NCBI RefSeq assembly: GCF_900102495.1
Contig: NZ_FMVQ01000004.1
Coordinates: forward strand, 1-64,000
DNA: 64,000 bases
Reading direction: 5' to 3'
DNA from: Nitrosospira sp. Nl5
Lineage (GTDB): Bacteria > Pseudomonadota > Gammaproteobacteria > Burkholderiales > Nitrosomonadaceae
Shown in pieces: positions 16,952 to 24,801 of this stretch; the first letter of the stretch is position 1, and each line of letters starts with the position of its first letter. The notes below the pieces were generated by a model. It was not told the origin of the DNA. It did not search any database and worked only from the letters and a program-made list of their open reading frames with translations. The position numbers were made by a program, and so were the translations under genes.

Positions 16952-17319
16952 TACAGCGGCATCTCGTGTCGTGAGAACAGCGCAACCACCTTGTGCCGGA
17001 GGGTATCTTCATCTTGCCGCTTGTCCAGCCGTTCGTTGTATTGGCGTTCGGCAAATTCGATCAGCGTTTTTTTATCCATGGCATGAAAATCGACCACTGG
17101 GAGCGGCTCTTCAACCGGCTTTTCCGCTGGTGCCAGGCCGATCGGTTCCGCATGGGCAGCTTTCCCCCTCGCTTCTTTCGCCCAGGTATCCCGGAAGGCA
17201 AGCAGGCGTTCGGCCACCTCGGCGGTCACATTGCGAATCTGGCCCGGCTCCCAGCATAACCCCACGCCGTTGACGCTATCCGTCTTGGCGCAGTTGCCGA
17301 TGTACTTCACTTGGGGCAT
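16951..17319 (-). CDS. small phage head-associated protein, 122 aa
   Basis: I use ATG 17319 because GGAG lies 6 bases upstream; the in-frame ATG at 17331 is inside the T-run of a terminator. The product begins MPQVKYIGNC, then GVGLCWEPGQIRNVTAEVAE and RLLAFRDTW, the small beta fold seen in phage proteins that accompany the capsid gene. The C-terminal half is charged and helical (LIEFAERQYNERLDKRQDED). I do not know a function; a minor head component is likely. Confidence 0.6.
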   Translation of the reverse strand: MPQVKYIGNCAKTDSVNGVGLCWEPGQIRNVTAEVAERLLAFRDTWAKEARGKAAHAEPIGLAPAEKPVEEPLPVVDFHAMDKKTLIEFAERQYNERLDKRQDEDTLRHKVVALFSRHEMPL

Positions 17320-17330
17320 ATCAAACTCCA

Positions 17331-17362
17331 TAAAAGGGCGACCCCCGGAAGGACCGCCCGAA
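17331..17362 (-). terminator. intrinsic terminator behind the capsid-associated gene
   Basis: On the - strand the sequence reads GGGCGGTCCTTCCGGGGGTC then GCCC and a T run (CTTTTAT). A GGGCG/CGCCC stem encloses a GC-rich loop. It ends the capsid block and lies directly ahead of the start of the next gene, whose ATG it would precede by a few bases. Confidence 0.7.
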
Positions 17363-17378
17363 CCGTGGCGCAGTGCCG

Positions 17379-17819
17379 TTACTTGACGCCTTCGCCGTCA
17401 CCCTTGACGATAGCGGTGATTGCGCCGGAGGCGAATGTCGTTGCCGCAACTGTTACGGTCAATATCACAAACACATCCTTCTCGAACTTGATGGGCTGAA
17501 ACGCGCATGCCTTGCGGCCAGCGGCCGACAGGAATGTGCTGGCAGCGGAGAAATAGTCATCGTCCGCAACCGGACCCTCCGCCGAATTCACCGGCTCATA
17601 GCCAACCTTGGCGGCAAACGCCGTGCCGCCGGTATCCAGATCATCGTTAACGATATCCAGATCGGTAACACGAACACCTGCCGGGATTCTGACGGGACGG
17701 TAAACATCCACCAGGGCACCCGTGGCCGGCGTGACAGAGCCGTAGACGACGACGGTATTGCCATAACCACCCATGTGACGGTTCCTGGTATTCAAATCTG
17801 CTGCATTGAAAGTAGCCAT
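17379..17819 (-). CDS. capsid-associated protein, decoration-like, 146 aa
   Basis: The start ATG follows AAGGAG by 8 bases. The product is beta-rich with a decoration-like pattern: GGYGNTVVVYGSVTPATGALV, VYRPVRIPAGVRVTDLDI and FKVILTVTVAATTFASG-like strands at the end. It follows the major capsid gene and ends at a terminator. Head decoration is the most likely role by position; no family name can be assigned with confidence. Confidence 0.6.
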   Translation of the reverse strand: MATFNAADLNTRNRHMGGYGNTVVVYGSVTPATGALVDVYRPVRIPAGVRVTDLDIVNDDLDTGGTAFAAKVGYEPVNSAEGPVADDDYFSAASTFLSAAGRKACAFQPIKFEKDVFVILTVTVAATTFASGAITAIVKGDGEGVK

Positions 17820-17890
17820 TGATACACTCCTTGAAAATTCCGGCCGCTGATGGTTGAAGGAAGCAAGGCTGTTACAGCCTCGTTATCGTT

Positions 17891-19165
17891 CTAGGTTAGG
17901 GGAACGGCGGAATCGACCGCGATCACACCGAAATCGGTCGGCACTTTGGTGCCGGTACCGTCGTCGACGGACATGCGCACTTTTGCCTTGCCGCACACCT
18001 TTTCGCCCATGACTTCCAGATTGCTCTCGAAGTTGTACCAATGCTCTTTCCAGCCGAACTGCATACCGCTGACCTTGGTTTTGCCGTAGGCGATGCCCAG
18101 CGCTTGCGCACCGAGCAACAGACCGCGTTCCACCGCATAACCGGAGGTCAGCGCGGGATTCACTGGTTGATCGGTTTCGGTTGCGGTCGGCGCATTGCCG
18201 GAAGTGACGATCCTGGTGGATTCGGAAGGCAGAAAACGTATCGCCCGTTCGTTCTTGATCACCAGGATGCCGTTCCACATCCCGACTTCGCCCGCAAACA
18301 ACGGATGGCGGGTATCAAGGTAGGCGGCGCGGTTTACCGCGTTTTGCTGGAATGCGCGCAACGAGCCTTCGGTCAACAGTACCGAGTACTGGTTTGGCGT
18401 GGCAAGGAATACCCACATCTTCGAAGTCTGCGCGGCCCGATCGCCGGCAAGCTTTACCGATTGCAGGGGTTGGTCCATGTCGTCCAACCGTTTGCGCAGA
18501 TTGTCCAGGTGGCCCAATCTCAGCAGATCGGTGGAAACGATGGAGCCGAGCTGCGCCCCGCCCTGGGTCAGATTTGCACCGTTGACCACGAAGTGGCGGT
18601 TGTAGGTCGGCGCCTTGACCGGGTTGACCATGATCGAGCTGAAATTCGCAGCGCTTTGCAGTGGCACCGCCCAGTCCGTGCCGGTCTGGGAGCCGCGCGC
18701 ACCGGCGAGATGCACCAGCGACTCCTGCGTATCAAGCCGGGGGAAATAGCCGGACAACTGCGCCAGCGCGATCTCGCGCAAATTATGCTTGGTGCGCTGC
18801 TGCGACATGCTGCCGCCTGCATCGATCACCTTGCTCGCCAGGTCGATCTTGATTTCCATCGAAGAGAAGTTCAGCGTATTGCCCTTGCCTTCGCGATTGA
18901 CGTCGCCCATCAGGGGTTCCCCGCTTACCGTATCCACCAGGTCCAGCGAGACGATATCCCCTGCGCTTTTCAGCAGGTTATCGATCCGCACCAGCGGCAT
19001 GCCGGGTTGTGTCTGTCCGGCGACCTTCTGCATTGCGGAAGTCGGCTCCACCGGCCCGACCAGGTTTTCCATGGCGGACGCACCTTTCAGGGTATTGGCA
19101 AAGAGTGCAGCGCTATAGTGTTTAACGGCGATCGAACTGCCGCTTGCTACGTTGGTTTCAGCCAT
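17891..19165 (-). CDS. major capsid protein, N4-gp56 family
   Basis: The 424-residue protein shows the family pattern: MAETNVASGSSIAVKHYSAA, FANTLKGASAMENLVG and a middle segment with SQQRTKHNLREIALAQLSGYF, followed by LRKRLDDMDQPLQSVKLAGD and VERGLLLGAQALGIAYGK near the C-terminus. N4-gp56-type coats have the HK97 fold and assemble with a scaffold. The gene has AAGGA upstream of its ATG and lies directly after the scaffold gene, the standard order. This is the clearest head protein in the operon. Confidence 0.9.
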   Translation of the reverse strand: MAETNVASGSSIAVKHYSAALFANTLKGASAMENLVGPVEPTSAMQKVAGQTQPGMPLVRIDNLLKSAGDIVSLDLVDTVSGEPLMGDVNREGKGNTLNFSSMEIKIDLASKVIDAGGSMSQQRTKHNLREIALAQLSGYFPRLDTQESLVHLAGARGSQTGTDWAVPLQSAANFSSIMVNPVKAPTYNRHFVVNGANLTQGGAQLGSIVSTDLLRLGHLDNLRKRLDDMDQPLQSVKLAGDRAAQTSKMWVFLATPNQYSVLLTEGSLRAFQQNAVNRAAYLDTRHPLFAGEVGMWNGILVIKNERAIRFLPSESTRIVTSGNAPTATETDQPVNPALTSGYAVERGLLLGAQALGIAYGKTKVSGMQFGWKEHWYNFESNLEVMGEKVCGKAKVRMSVDDGTGTKVPTDFGVIAVDSAVPLT

Positions 19166-19180
19166 TTCGGTTAATTCCTT

Positions 19181-20149
19181 TTAATCAAGATCGGCTCTCA
19201 AGGCTGATGCCTGTTGCGGCGACATCTTCATGAGCTTCTGAGTCAATTCAAATGGACTCAGGTTTTCAAGCTGCTCACGTTCAGAGGCGGGATTTGCTCC
19301 ACCTTGAATATCCGACAAGGTTGTGGGTTTCCTCACTGGGGCGCTCGATAGCCTGGCCTGCGCTTCGGCTTTTGTCTGCTCCGGGTCGGCTTGTTTTTGT
19401 GGCACGGAGGCTTCCGGCATGATTGCCCTGACGCGCCGGACAACTTCCTGGAACCTTTCGGCATAGGCCTTGTTCGCCCATTTGCCGCTGGTTCTCAGAA
19501 TCTCATCCTGCTTCAAGGCTTCATCCCATGCTTCCGGGTCCTTGCTTTCCCAATGCGTCAAGTCCGGGTTATTGTCCTTGGCTTCGGCGACTTGCTCTTC
19601 CACGCTGAATTGCTTCATGCGATCGGATTCCTCCTTTTCGCGCCGCAATTCCTCAAGCGTCTGGTTGAGCGTTTCGCCTTGCTTGCGACTTCCCTCAAGA
19701 ACAGCACTGATTACCTGATGGAGATCAGGCATATCCTTCCTGATGGTTTCCAGATGTTTTGCGATGGCGTCATCCGCCTCGGCAACACTCGCACCAGTTG
19801 CGTTCTCTTTCTGTTTCAAAAGAGCTTCGAGCTTCTCGGCCGCTTGACTGTTTTCCAGTTGAGCGGCCTTCAATTGCTCGCGCAAAGCCAAGTTTTCCAC
19901 CCGCAGTTGCTTGTGCTTTTCGTAAGGAATAATCCCTTTGCCGCTCTTTGTTTGAACGACCGGCTCATCTTCACCCGCACCGCTACTCGTAACACCGAGT
20001 TGGCTCTCCTGCTCCTCCTGTTCGGGTTCGTCCTTTGCCGCTTGCTTGCCGAGAATCTCGCCGAGCTTGTCCGGGTTGTTCTCCAGCATCTCGATTTGTT
20101 CCGGCGTCAGGTTTGCAATTTGCGCATCCGTCAGCTGATCTGCTTCCAT
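19181..20149 (-). CDS. phage scaffold protein, 322 aa
   Basis: The protein is acidic and mostly helical, with a long coiled coil from residue 79 to 190 (HKQLRVENLALREQLKAAQ, ETLNQTLEELRREKEESDRM), a Pro- and Gln-rich linker and a C-terminal helical part rich in Met, Gln and Ala. It precedes the major capsid gene with 15 bases between, and a GGAGG site precedes its ATG. Internal scaffold proteins of P22-type and N4-like phages have these features: long, charged, coiled coil, and basic or helix-rich C-terminus that binds the coat. Confidence 0.75.
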   Translation of the reverse strand: MEADQLTDAQIANLTPEQIEMLENNPDKLGEILGKQAAKDEPEQEEQESQLGVTSSGAGEDEPVVQTKSGKGIIPYEKHKQLRVENLALREQLKAAQLENSQAAEKLEALLKQKENATGASVAEADDAIAKHLETIRKDMPDLHQVISAVLEGSRKQGETLNQTLEELRREKEESDRMKQFSVEEQVAEAKDNNPDLTHWESKDPEAWDEALKQDEILRTSGKWANKAYAERFQEVVRRVRAIMPEASVPQKQADPEQTKAEAQARLSSAPVRKPTTLSDIQGGANPASEREQLENLSPFELTQKLMKMSPQQASALRADLD

Positions 20150-20280
20150 TGCCTTTCCTCCTACTGCTTAACCCAGTGAGCGGGCCTGTCGTATAAGTGC
20201 GGCAGGGTTGATAAAACTGCGGTATCGCCGTGAGCGCGCTTCTAAGCTATTGGGGATTTTCCAAAAGTTCGAATTTGTAA

Positions 20281-20316
20281 TAAAAAAGCCGCTCAGGATT
20301 GCTCCTAGCGGCTTGT
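20281..20316 (-). terminator. intrinsic terminator behind the cargo block
   Basis: On the - strand an AAGCCGCT/AGCGGCTT stem with a 13-base loop is followed by TTTTTTATT. It sits between the last heparin-lyase-like gene and the scaffold gene. Confidence 0.75.
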
Positions 20317-20336
20317 GCTTTGATCTATATAGTAAG

Positions 20337-21068
20337 TTACAGCTGTAGCGTTCTTGCCGGCGCCAAAGGTACCCCGCCCATTACCGTCTGATAGCCGTCA
20401 TTGCCAGACCAAATATTTACATCCCTAACATACATGGTCTTCGTGCCAACGGCCTTGTTGTAGTCGTAGATGCCCAATTTGAGATATGCGCCGACAACAT
20501 CGTCATAAGCATTTGCGAATCCGTACCGCTTGAACATTGGCACCCTGTCCACGAACAGTTCCCAAAAACCAGTGGAATCACGCTGCCAGTTAGCATGGAA
20601 GCACATGGAATACCAGCGATCAAACTCGAACGGACAGTCCGCCGATCGGTACGATGAATTTCCAGGTGCAAGAACATCTACCGGAACCCTGGTAACGAGA
20701 TGGTTACCCTCGAACGTCAGCAGAAATTGCGGTGCGGGAGTGGGAGCTCCCGCATTGGTTGTCTCGTGAATCTGCATGATTGCGCAGGCTGTACTGGTGG
20801 GCCATGACGGCGGAATCATAAACTTCCATGTATACCAACGCTCGCCCGTCGGATCGAGTTGATGACTGAATGTCATCTCAGTACGACGCCCGCCGTAGGT
20901 ATCAGGATCCGTATCTTTCACTGTGCACTTTGCCGCACCGTTAGCCAGATCAAGCCTGCCTGGAACTCCCAAAAGCGCTGAGTCGTTGAAATACCCCGAT
21001 CCCAGTGTCTGCAAGCTGAATACGCCCGCGAAAGTCGTAGACAGCGGATGGCTAGCCAAGAGCGTCAT
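20337..21068 (-). CDS. heparin-lyase-like polysaccharide lyase, second copy
   Basis: ATG 21068 overlaps the TAA stop of the preceding lectin-like gene (TAATG), so the two are coupled; the longer frame from 21185 is not needed. The 243-residue protein shows the PF14099-type jelly-roll pattern: YTWKFMIPPSWPTSTAC, ACAIMQIHETTNAG, FLLTFEGNHLVTRVPVDV and FDRWYSMCFHANWQRDSTGF, ending with LFVDRVPMFKRYGFANAY. This family cleaves acidic polysaccharides. In a virion it would probably act as a depolymerase on a host capsule or exopolysaccharide. It pairs with the gene at 21068-21949, exactly as the copy at 22269-23090 pairs with the gene upstream of it. Confidence 0.7.
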   Translation of the reverse strand: MTLLASHPLSTTFAGVFSLQTLGSGYFNDSALLGVPGRLDLANGAAKCTVKDTDPDTYGGRRTEMTFSHQLDPTGERWYTWKFMIPPSWPTSTACAIMQIHETTNAGAPTPAPQFLLTFEGNHLVTRVPVDVLAPGNSSYRSADCPFEFDRWYSMCFHANWQRDSTGFWELFVDRVPMFKRYGFANAYDDVVGAYLKLGIYDYNKAVGTKTMYVRDVNIWSGNDGYQTVMGGVPLAPARTLQL

Positions 21069-21949
21069 TAGAATGCGCTCGCCAGAAGCAGCTTGCCGGG
21101 GTTCGCCCTGAGTTGCTTGAACACGACTGTCATGCTTGCTAGAGTCGGAACGGGGTACGATGCGGGAAGCCTTAGGATTACACATGCCCGTATACTTGTG
21201 GCGATTCCGGTCGTGTCTCCGGGTGCCGGGGTGACAGACCCAATATTGACCGTATTCGTACTCCGTGTATCGAAGTCCGCACCGTTTGAGAATGTCAAAT
21301 AGGCTGAACTGAAAAATGGGTCAACAGCACCGTCAACCCAGACACAATACTTTTTAGCCTGTCCATCGAGGACAACCCCGAAGTCCCGTAATGTGCCATT
21401 AAACGGCGTCGAAATTAAAACTCCGCCAAATCCGGAAGTAGCTCCGCGCAGTACCGGCTGAAGTTTGCCGCTGGCCATTACTCGTATCTGCCAGCCACGT
21501 TGTCCCGGCAAGGTATTGTACCCATCTCCGATCATACCTGTGTCGCTGCCCTCTGGCGTCCATTTACCGAGCATCCAGACAATGAGCTTCTCACCGCCAG
21601 AATAGTCAAAGTTGATCGCGGGTATGCGAAGAACAGAATCGGCCAGACTGGGGGCCGGGTCGATTGTCGAAGCGTAGCCGGGCACAGTTGTCCAGAGTTG
21701 CGAGACGGACAGATTGGCTCCTCGTACCGCGTGATTAATACCAGATTTATCGTAGAAAACGCTGTCGTCCGAGGCCTGATCGCCGGCGAAGCCGTGGAAA
21801 TGATAGTATGGGTGCAACATCTCCAGATTCGCGCTCGCCGCATCGCCCGAGGCAATTAACTGCGACTCAATCACGGTGCCAAGATCGAGCATTACGCCCT
21901 CACCGTGCCGCGTTCCGCCAACTGTTTTGTCAAATAGTAATCGAATCAT
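21068..21949 (-). CDS. lectin-like phage protein with small head-type N-terminus
   Basis: I use ATG 21949, which has AAGG 6 bases upstream; the TTG at 22018 adds 23 residues. The first 40 residues (MIRLLFDKTVGGTRHGEGVM, then ESQLIASGDAAS) resemble the small beta module found in phage head-associated proteins. The rest has the LamG/ConA-like pattern: ADSVLRIPAINFDYSGGEKL, LIVWMLGKWTPEGSDTGMIG, RGWQIRVMASGKLQPVLRG and YCVWVDGAVDPFFSSAYLTF. It most likely binds a surface sugar and brings the lyase encoded next to it to the substrate. Confidence 0.6.
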   Translation of the reverse strand: MIRLLFDKTVGGTRHGEGVMLDLGTVIESQLIASGDAASANLEMLHPYYHFHGFAGDQASDDSVFYDKSGINHAVRGANLSVSQLWTTVPGYASTIDPAPSLADSVLRIPAINFDYSGGEKLIVWMLGKWTPEGSDTGMIGDGYNTLPGQRGWQIRVMASGKLQPVLRGATSGFGGVLISTPFNGTLRDFGVVLDGQAKKYCVWVDGAVDPFFSSAYLTFSNGADFDTRSTNTVNIGSVTPAPGDTTGIATSIRACVILRLPASYPVPTLASMTVVFKQLRANPGKLLLASAF

Positions 21950-22268
21950 ATAAACCTTATATCTTGCATGAGCCATCGCCAATTTCTCAGCCGCCGATTT
22001 GTCGGCATACTGCGACAACGTGACTAGTACTATTTACGAGAAGGCTTGAGCTGCCCGGCCGAAGCTCGGCGGCCGGGTGTCCTCAAGCATTTACCTTGAC
22101 CTGTGCGGTGGCGATGTGGTTTTCGATCCCGTTGCCGGTATCGCGGTTGATAAAAAAAACATTCTCTTTTTATTGCCGCTACACAGGACAACGCCAAGCC
22201 GTCTCAAAGCGGCTTGGGATTTCCCCCGAAACTGCCGGGTCAGTCAAATAACTCGTTTATAGATTACA
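21950..22268. other. intergenic space within the cargo block: two hairpins, no clear gene
   Basis: About 320 bases separate the two lectin-lyase pairs. A perfect GC stem (CCCGGCCG/CGGCCGGG, 8-base loop) lies at 22054-22077, and CCAAGCCG/CGGCTTGG lies at 22194-22217, which could terminate the upstream lyase transcript although no T run follows. A short - strand frame without a start codon reads KENVFFINRDTGNGIENHIA before a stop, and may be a remnant of a lost gene. It is more AT-rich than the surrounding genes. Confidence 0.4.
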
Positions 22269-23090
22269 TCAGCTTACGCGTCGAATCGTAGCGGTCTCGA
22301 GTGCGGAATGACCGGTTACTTCAAGGTAAGACGATGTACTGTCGCCAATCACCACGCCCTTGCTATAGCGCATGCGGACGGCCGGAGAGAGTGAACTAAA
22401 AAATTTATAGAAACCGCATTTGAAAAAGGGTCCCTCAGCATCATTATATGTGTTGGGCGCATTTGTTTCGCTGTATACCAGCCTGCGATCCTTATAGAGA
22501 TGAAAGAATCCATTGGAGCTTGCCGCCCAATTGACATGTAATACCCACTCGATCCAGCGCATTTTTTCGAGCGGCCATGAGCCGTGAACAGTTAAATTAG
22601 GTGCGGCGGTAGTAGTCTGGGCAGCAGTATCCCATGTTCGCAGGAACTTCAGCTTTTTGCCCTCAACGTAAATTGCGAAATGAGGAAAGTGAGGCCGGTC
22701 CGTAACGTCGTCTGCGCTGTGAGCTTGCGCAATAATATCCTTCGAGCCGCTCAAAAGATTGCTTTCGGGATCAGCTGGTCCTGGTATCTCGTCTACCCAT
22801 TCCGCGGGGAACAAATCCCACCATGCATACCATAACTCCCCATAGTCTGGACCTGCGGCTACAATGTCCCGCGCAAATGGACGAATCTCGCAGCGCCCGA
22901 GCGGGGCGCTTTTCATAGTAAGTTTTGCGACAGGCGATCCGCTCCCTAATGGGTCAGTCACGATTTCATAAGAACCCGCTTCGCTTGATGAAATCGTGGG
23001 AGGGATCGAGGGTAATGGACTACGCTCTATGCGATCGTATAAACTGAAATTCGGTGTAGTGTTAAACCGTCCATCGAAAAGGATTGTCAT
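22269..23090 (-). CDS. heparin-lyase-like polysaccharide lyase, first copy
   Basis: The 273-residue protein shows the family pattern of PF14099: VAKLTMKSAPLGRCEIRPF, ELWYAWWDLFPAEWVDEIPG, PHFAIYVEGKKLKFLRTWD and KMRWIEWVLHVNWAASSNGF, ending with FHLYKDRRLVYSETNAPNTY. It is more complete than the second copy and has the typical W-W-W pattern of the sugar-binding face. The ATG overlaps the stop of the lectin-like gene before it (ATGA). It probably breaks down a host or rival surface polysaccharide. Which bond it cuts is unknown. Confidence 0.75.
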   Translation of the reverse strand: MTILFDGRFNTTPNFSLYDRIERSPLPSIPPTISSSEAGSYEIVTDPLGSGSPVAKLTMKSAPLGRCEIRPFARDIVAAGPDYGELWYAWWDLFPAEWVDEIPGPADPESNLLSGSKDIIAQAHSADDVTDRPHFPHFAIYVEGKKLKFLRTWDTAAQTTTAAPNLTVHGSWPLEKMRWIEWVLHVNWAASSNGFFHLYKDRRLVYSETNAPNTYNDAEGPFFKCGFYKFFSSLSPAVRMRYSKGVVIGDSTSSYLEVTGHSALETATIRRVS

Positions 23091-24151
23091 ACTTCACCTC
23101 TCGAAAATCTGTGATAGTTCGACACGGCGGCACGTGCAATCAGATCATCAATATTGCCAGGTAGCGAACCTGTCCACGCGAATGCGTGACAGTCGCGGAA
23201 GCCTGCGGCATGGGCGTTGTTTGCCGCTGCCCCGCCGAAACGCAGGTCTGTGGTGAAGTTCATCGCGGCCACCGCAGATAGGTTCAGAGCGCCGATATTG
23301 AAATCCCGATCCCCATCAATCCAGATAGCTGCTGTTGCGTTTGGCCCATCAAGGGCCAAAGCGATATGGTGCTCGGTGTTTGTGGAGCAAGCCTCGGCAG
23401 CGGAATTGATCGATGTGACGACGCTCCCGGCATGCGCCACTTGTAGCCTTAATCTGCTCGCGTCACTCGAAGCAACGTGCAGCCTAGGGCCGTGGGTGAG
23501 TCCACTCGTTCCATTTCCAAAAAATGACCTGCCGGCAACCAGCGTTCCAAATCTGACACGAAAGAAACAGAGAAAGGTGTCGGCAGGCCACACGAATCTT
23601 CTACGAAGCGTGGTGTAATCAAGACGACCTGCTACCGCGTCGAAACTTCCACTCGACGAACTGGACATGTAAGGAAAAGAACCAAATGCCACGGTATCAA
23701 ATGTACTTTGGCCGTATAGCAGGTCGTTCCCCTGACCGGAATAGTCTTTGATGTAGGCAGGGTAAACTGTTAGGTTTCCGCTGCCTTGGCGTGTGATGTC
23801 AACTACACCGTTTCCCGCAAGGGCATCGGTTTTAGTCAGATGCAACGTCAACCGATCAGCCGTCGGTTTACCGGCATAATACATAACACTGTTTGACAAC
23901 CCGCCTGGTATGGTGCCGCTGCTTCTCACTTTAATGGGGGTGCCTGCCACCGCCCATGTAGATGATGCAAACCCTGTAATCCAGTTATTGGTTGCATCCA
24001 CTGCTGAAGTGGAAACCTGAGTCAGAAAAGCATATGTGGTCGGAGTAAGCCACATCGACATGGGCCAGTAGCCTATATACTTGGGGCTCGGTGTAGAGGC
24101 AGGTGACCCCGACGAGAGCAGGGAATTTGACATTCTTTCGGTTAGCTTCAT
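23087..24151 (-). CDS. lectin-like phage protein (LamG/ConA fold), 354 aa
   Basis: The protein has the pattern of a concanavalin A-like domain in its second half: DTFLCFFRVRFGTLVAGRSF, RLHVASSDASRLRLQVAHAG, HHIALALDGPNATAAIWIDG and FTTDLRFGGAAANNAHAAGF, which is the standard LamG_3 layout with a final aromatic strand. The first half is beta-rich and may attach it to the virion. Its start overlaps the stop of the 126-residue gene (ATGA), and it is coupled to the lyase that follows. Confidence 0.65.
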   Translation of the reverse strand: MKLTERMSNSLLSSGSPASTPSPKYIGYWPMSMWLTPTTYAFLTQVSTSAVDATNNWITGFASSTWAVAGTPIKVRSSGTIPGGLSNSVMYYAGKPTADRLTLHLTKTDALAGNGVVDITRQGSGNLTVYPAYIKDYSGQGNDLLYGQSTFDTVAFGSFPYMSSSSSGSFDAVAGRLDYTTLRRRFVWPADTFLCFFRVRFGTLVAGRSFFGNGTSGLTHGPRLHVASSDASRLRLQVAHAGSVVTSINSAAEACSTNTEHHIALALDGPNATAAIWIDGDRDFNIGALNLSAVAAMNFTTDLRFGGAAANNAHAAGFRDCHAFAWTGSLPGNIDDLIARAAVSNYHRFSRGEV

Positions 24152-24528
24152 ACCAATGTCTTTCCACTGAAGGCAATTTTGCTGGCACCCGTTTCGACCG
24201 TATGGGATTTAATATCTACTCGGTAGCAGGGCGTGGCGGCACCGAATTGAAAAGACCTGCGTTCGCCAAGGAACACTGTCTCACGGCTGGTGGCGACGCC
24301 CAGTTTGGTTGCGGCGTCAGCATCGTCCAGCGCATCGAAAACAACGTAGACTGCCTTGCCTGCAGCGGATCCCATGTCACCATATCCTATAACCAGAGAG
24401 CTCAGCCCGGACACAAACCTTTTTAAGGTTGGCGTTGTAGACTGATTATTGATTTCATCCGTTACGCCAACGCCGTAAACTTCCGACCGGATGACTAAAG
24501 TAGTATCGCTAGATGCTAATGGCCACAT
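24148..24528 (-). CDS. phage protein of the cargo block, 126 aa
   Basis: The ATG has AGGAGT 9 bases upstream. The product is beta-rich (TTLVIRSEVYGVGVTDEI, LVIGYGDMGSAAGKAVYVVF) and contains DALDDADAATKLGVATS, which echoes the DDADAATAR motif of the collar fibre at 15097-15996. It is the first gene of the cargo block, and its stop overlaps the start of the lectin-like gene. A fibre-anchor role is possible; no family is recognised. Confidence 0.5.
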   Translation of the reverse strand: MWPLASSDTTLVIRSEVYGVGVTDEINNQSTTPTLKRFVSGLSSLVIGYGDMGSAAGKAVYVVFDALDDADAATKLGVATSRETVFLGERRSFQFGAATPCYRVDIKSHTVETGASKIAFSGKTLV

Positions 24529-24801
24529 TATTTTTTACTCCTATAAAATTTCAATGAATGCTCCGGTTGTTGCTCATAGTCCTGTAAGACGGATGCGTGA
24601 AAACTTTAAAGTGAAAGCCAATCAGTTGTTGAGGTGCTCTGGATCACGGCTTAAAATATTCAATTCCGCCATCTGTGAAAATTCAATTAGCCTTCCGGCA
24701 TGTGAGTATTGGTAATTGGAAGTTAGGCGCTACTGACTGCGCTTATGAACGGTTTTATTATTAAGACTCGCCATTCATTCGATCTCCTCCTCAAGTATTG
24801 T
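24529..24801. other. AT-rich gap behind the portal gene, with an orphan start site
   Basis: This stretch separates the portal gene from the cargo block and is clearly more AT-rich than both. On the - strand, immediately behind the portal stop, a strong GAGGAGGAG site (24784-24792) is followed by ATG 24774 and a frame of only 14 codons (MASLNNKTVHKRSQ) that ends at 24730. A second ATG 4 bases upstream gives only 5 codons. It looks like the start of a lost gene. The rest shows no frame or convincing promoter. Confidence 0.45.

Noticed and set aside
18041-19174. A 377-codon + strand frame opposite the major capsid gene
   Set aside because: The capsid gene on the - strand is clear; this is its shadow.
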